This document shows, piece after piece, positions 19,720-20,324 of a stretch of 20,324 bases of DNA. Position 1 is the stretch's first letter, and each line of letters opens with the position of its first letter. The position numbers were made by a program, and so were the translations under genes. The DNA is from Clostridiales bacterium (GTDB lineage Bacteria > Bacillota > Clostridia > Oscillospirales > Butyricicoccaceae), in contig JAHZHY010000074.1 in the NCBI GenBank assembly GCA_019420045.1, positions 1 to 20,324 on the forward strand. Direction: 5' to 3'. The notes beneath the pieces were generated by a model that was not told the DNA's origin, did no database searches, and saw only the letters and a list, made by a program, of their open reading frames with translations.

Positions 19720-20324
19720 ATGATCACACAGCAGCGTCTGGAGGAGCTGGTAAACCAATGTGCCTTTGCCACAAAGCAGGGAAGGGTTGCTTCTTATATC
19801 CCCAAATTGGCAGAAGCCGACCCACAGCAGCTGGGGGTTTACTGGATGGACCTGGCGGGCAATGGCATGGGCGCCGGAGAATGGGAAAAACGGGTGACGG
19901 TGCAGAGCATCGTGAAAGTGGCCATTTTTCTTCAGGCCCTGGCCGACTGTCCCTTGGATGAGCTGACCCGCAGGATCAGCCTCAACGCCACCGCCGAAAC
20001 CTTCAACTCCATCGTGGACCTGGAAGTGAAGAATCATCACCGTCCTCTCAATCCCTATATCAACAGCGGCGCCATCGCTTCGCTGTATATGGTCTCCGGC
20101 GGGCCGGAGGGCCGCCTCCAGCGGGTGATGGATCTGCTGGGAAAACTGACGGCTAACGACGCCCTTTCCATTGATGAGCAGGTGTATGTGTCGGAAAAAC
20201 AGACCGGCCACCGCAACCGGGCCATCGCCTATTTTATGAAGAGCACCCAGATCATCGATGGGGATGTGGAGCAGCTTCTGGACGAATATTTCCGTCTGTG
20301 TTCGGTGAAGGTCAACTGCCGGGA
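19720..20324 (+). CDS. glsA: Glutaminase (GlsA family), 3' end outside the window
   Basis: Glutaminase hydrolyses glutamine to glutamate and ammonia; it belongs to the serine beta-lactamase-like fold. About 201 codons are present of an expected 300 or so. The catalytic Ser-x-x-Lys is S63-K66 in VQSIVKV. Further family motifs are FNSIVDLE, NPYINSGAIA, VYVSEKQTGHRNRAIAYFMKS and LLDEYFRLCSV. I chose ATG 19720 because GGGAGGG lies 9 nt upstream, the predicted transcript starts at about 19692, and the N-terminus then matches the family (LEELV, GRVASYIPKLAEAD). Frame-compatible ATGs at 19684, 19693 and 19702 are less likely. Confidence 0.93.
   Translation, partial: MITQQRLEELVNQCAFATKQGRVASYIPKLAEADPQQLGVYWMDLAGNGMGAGEWEKRVTVQSIVKVAIFLQALADCPLDELTRRISLNATAETFNSIVDLEVKNHHRPLNPYINSGAIASLYMVSGGPEGRLQRVMDLLGKLTANDALSIDEQVYVSEKQTGHRNRAIAYFMKSTQIIDGDVEQLLDEYFRLCSVKVNCR

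Noticed and set aside
19555..20211. N-terminal extension of the TSUP gene, antisense to glsA
   Set aside because: The extension crosses the TSUP promoter and ribosome binding site and is antisense to a clear glutaminase. The transporter starts naturally at 19554.

Overview
The window reads as chromosomal DNA from a GC-rich, endospore-forming member of the Clostridia, most likely in or near the Oscillospiraceae (Ruminococcaceae). The evidence is the spore genes (a SleB-type cortex-lytic enzyme, SpmA, SpmB), an AbrB regulator with a clostridial zinc-ribbon tail, AGGAGG-type ribosome binding sites, and the Firmicutes gene order glmU-prs-pth-mfd and trmN6-rsmI-abrB. I see no rRNA, tRNA, CRISPR array, insertion sequence or prophage. 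No genus can be named safely.

Layout. Positions 1-6558 hold a minus-strand housekeeping operon, read right to left: a glmU-like gene, prs, pth, mfd, and the first codons of another gene that leaves the window. Two members are unusual. The GlmU homologue has a good acetyltransferase half but a shortened, degenerate uridylyltransferase half. pth has no ATG, GTG or TTG start and appears to begin at an AUU codon behind a well-placed ribosome binding site. Positions 6607-7980 hold a single plus-strand DnaD-type replication gene. Its C-terminus looks like the zinc-binding N-terminus of a DnaC/DnaI helicase loader, without the ATPase. A terminator-like hairpin lies in its leader.

Positions 7992-12183 hold two consecutive tandem duplications on the minus strand: two closely similar M20 amidohydrolases, each with its own promoter, then two membrane-anchored proteins of unknown family driven by one strong promoter. 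Positions 12205-14841 hold rny (RNase Y), with a strong promoter and a terminator-like hairpin inside its leader, and sleB behind a candidate forespore promoter.

Positions 14859-18085 hold the plus-strand methyltransferase pair trmN6-rsmI, the convergent spore-maturation pair spmA-spmB (whose 3' end overlaps rsmI), and abrB, divergent from spmA across a repeat-rich intergenic region. Positions 18106-20324 hold a DUF1836 regulator-like gene with a palindrome at its predicted transcription start, a TauE/TSUP membrane transporter, and a divergently transcribed glutaminase cut by the window end.

Functionally this is mostly core metabolism, translation quality control, DNA repair, RNA decay and sporulation. 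The less ordinary items are the AUU start, the degenerate GlmU, the DnaD/DnaC-like fusion, the two candidate attenuators, and the unknown paralogous membrane proteins. Promoters, operators and terminators were read by eye and are predictions.
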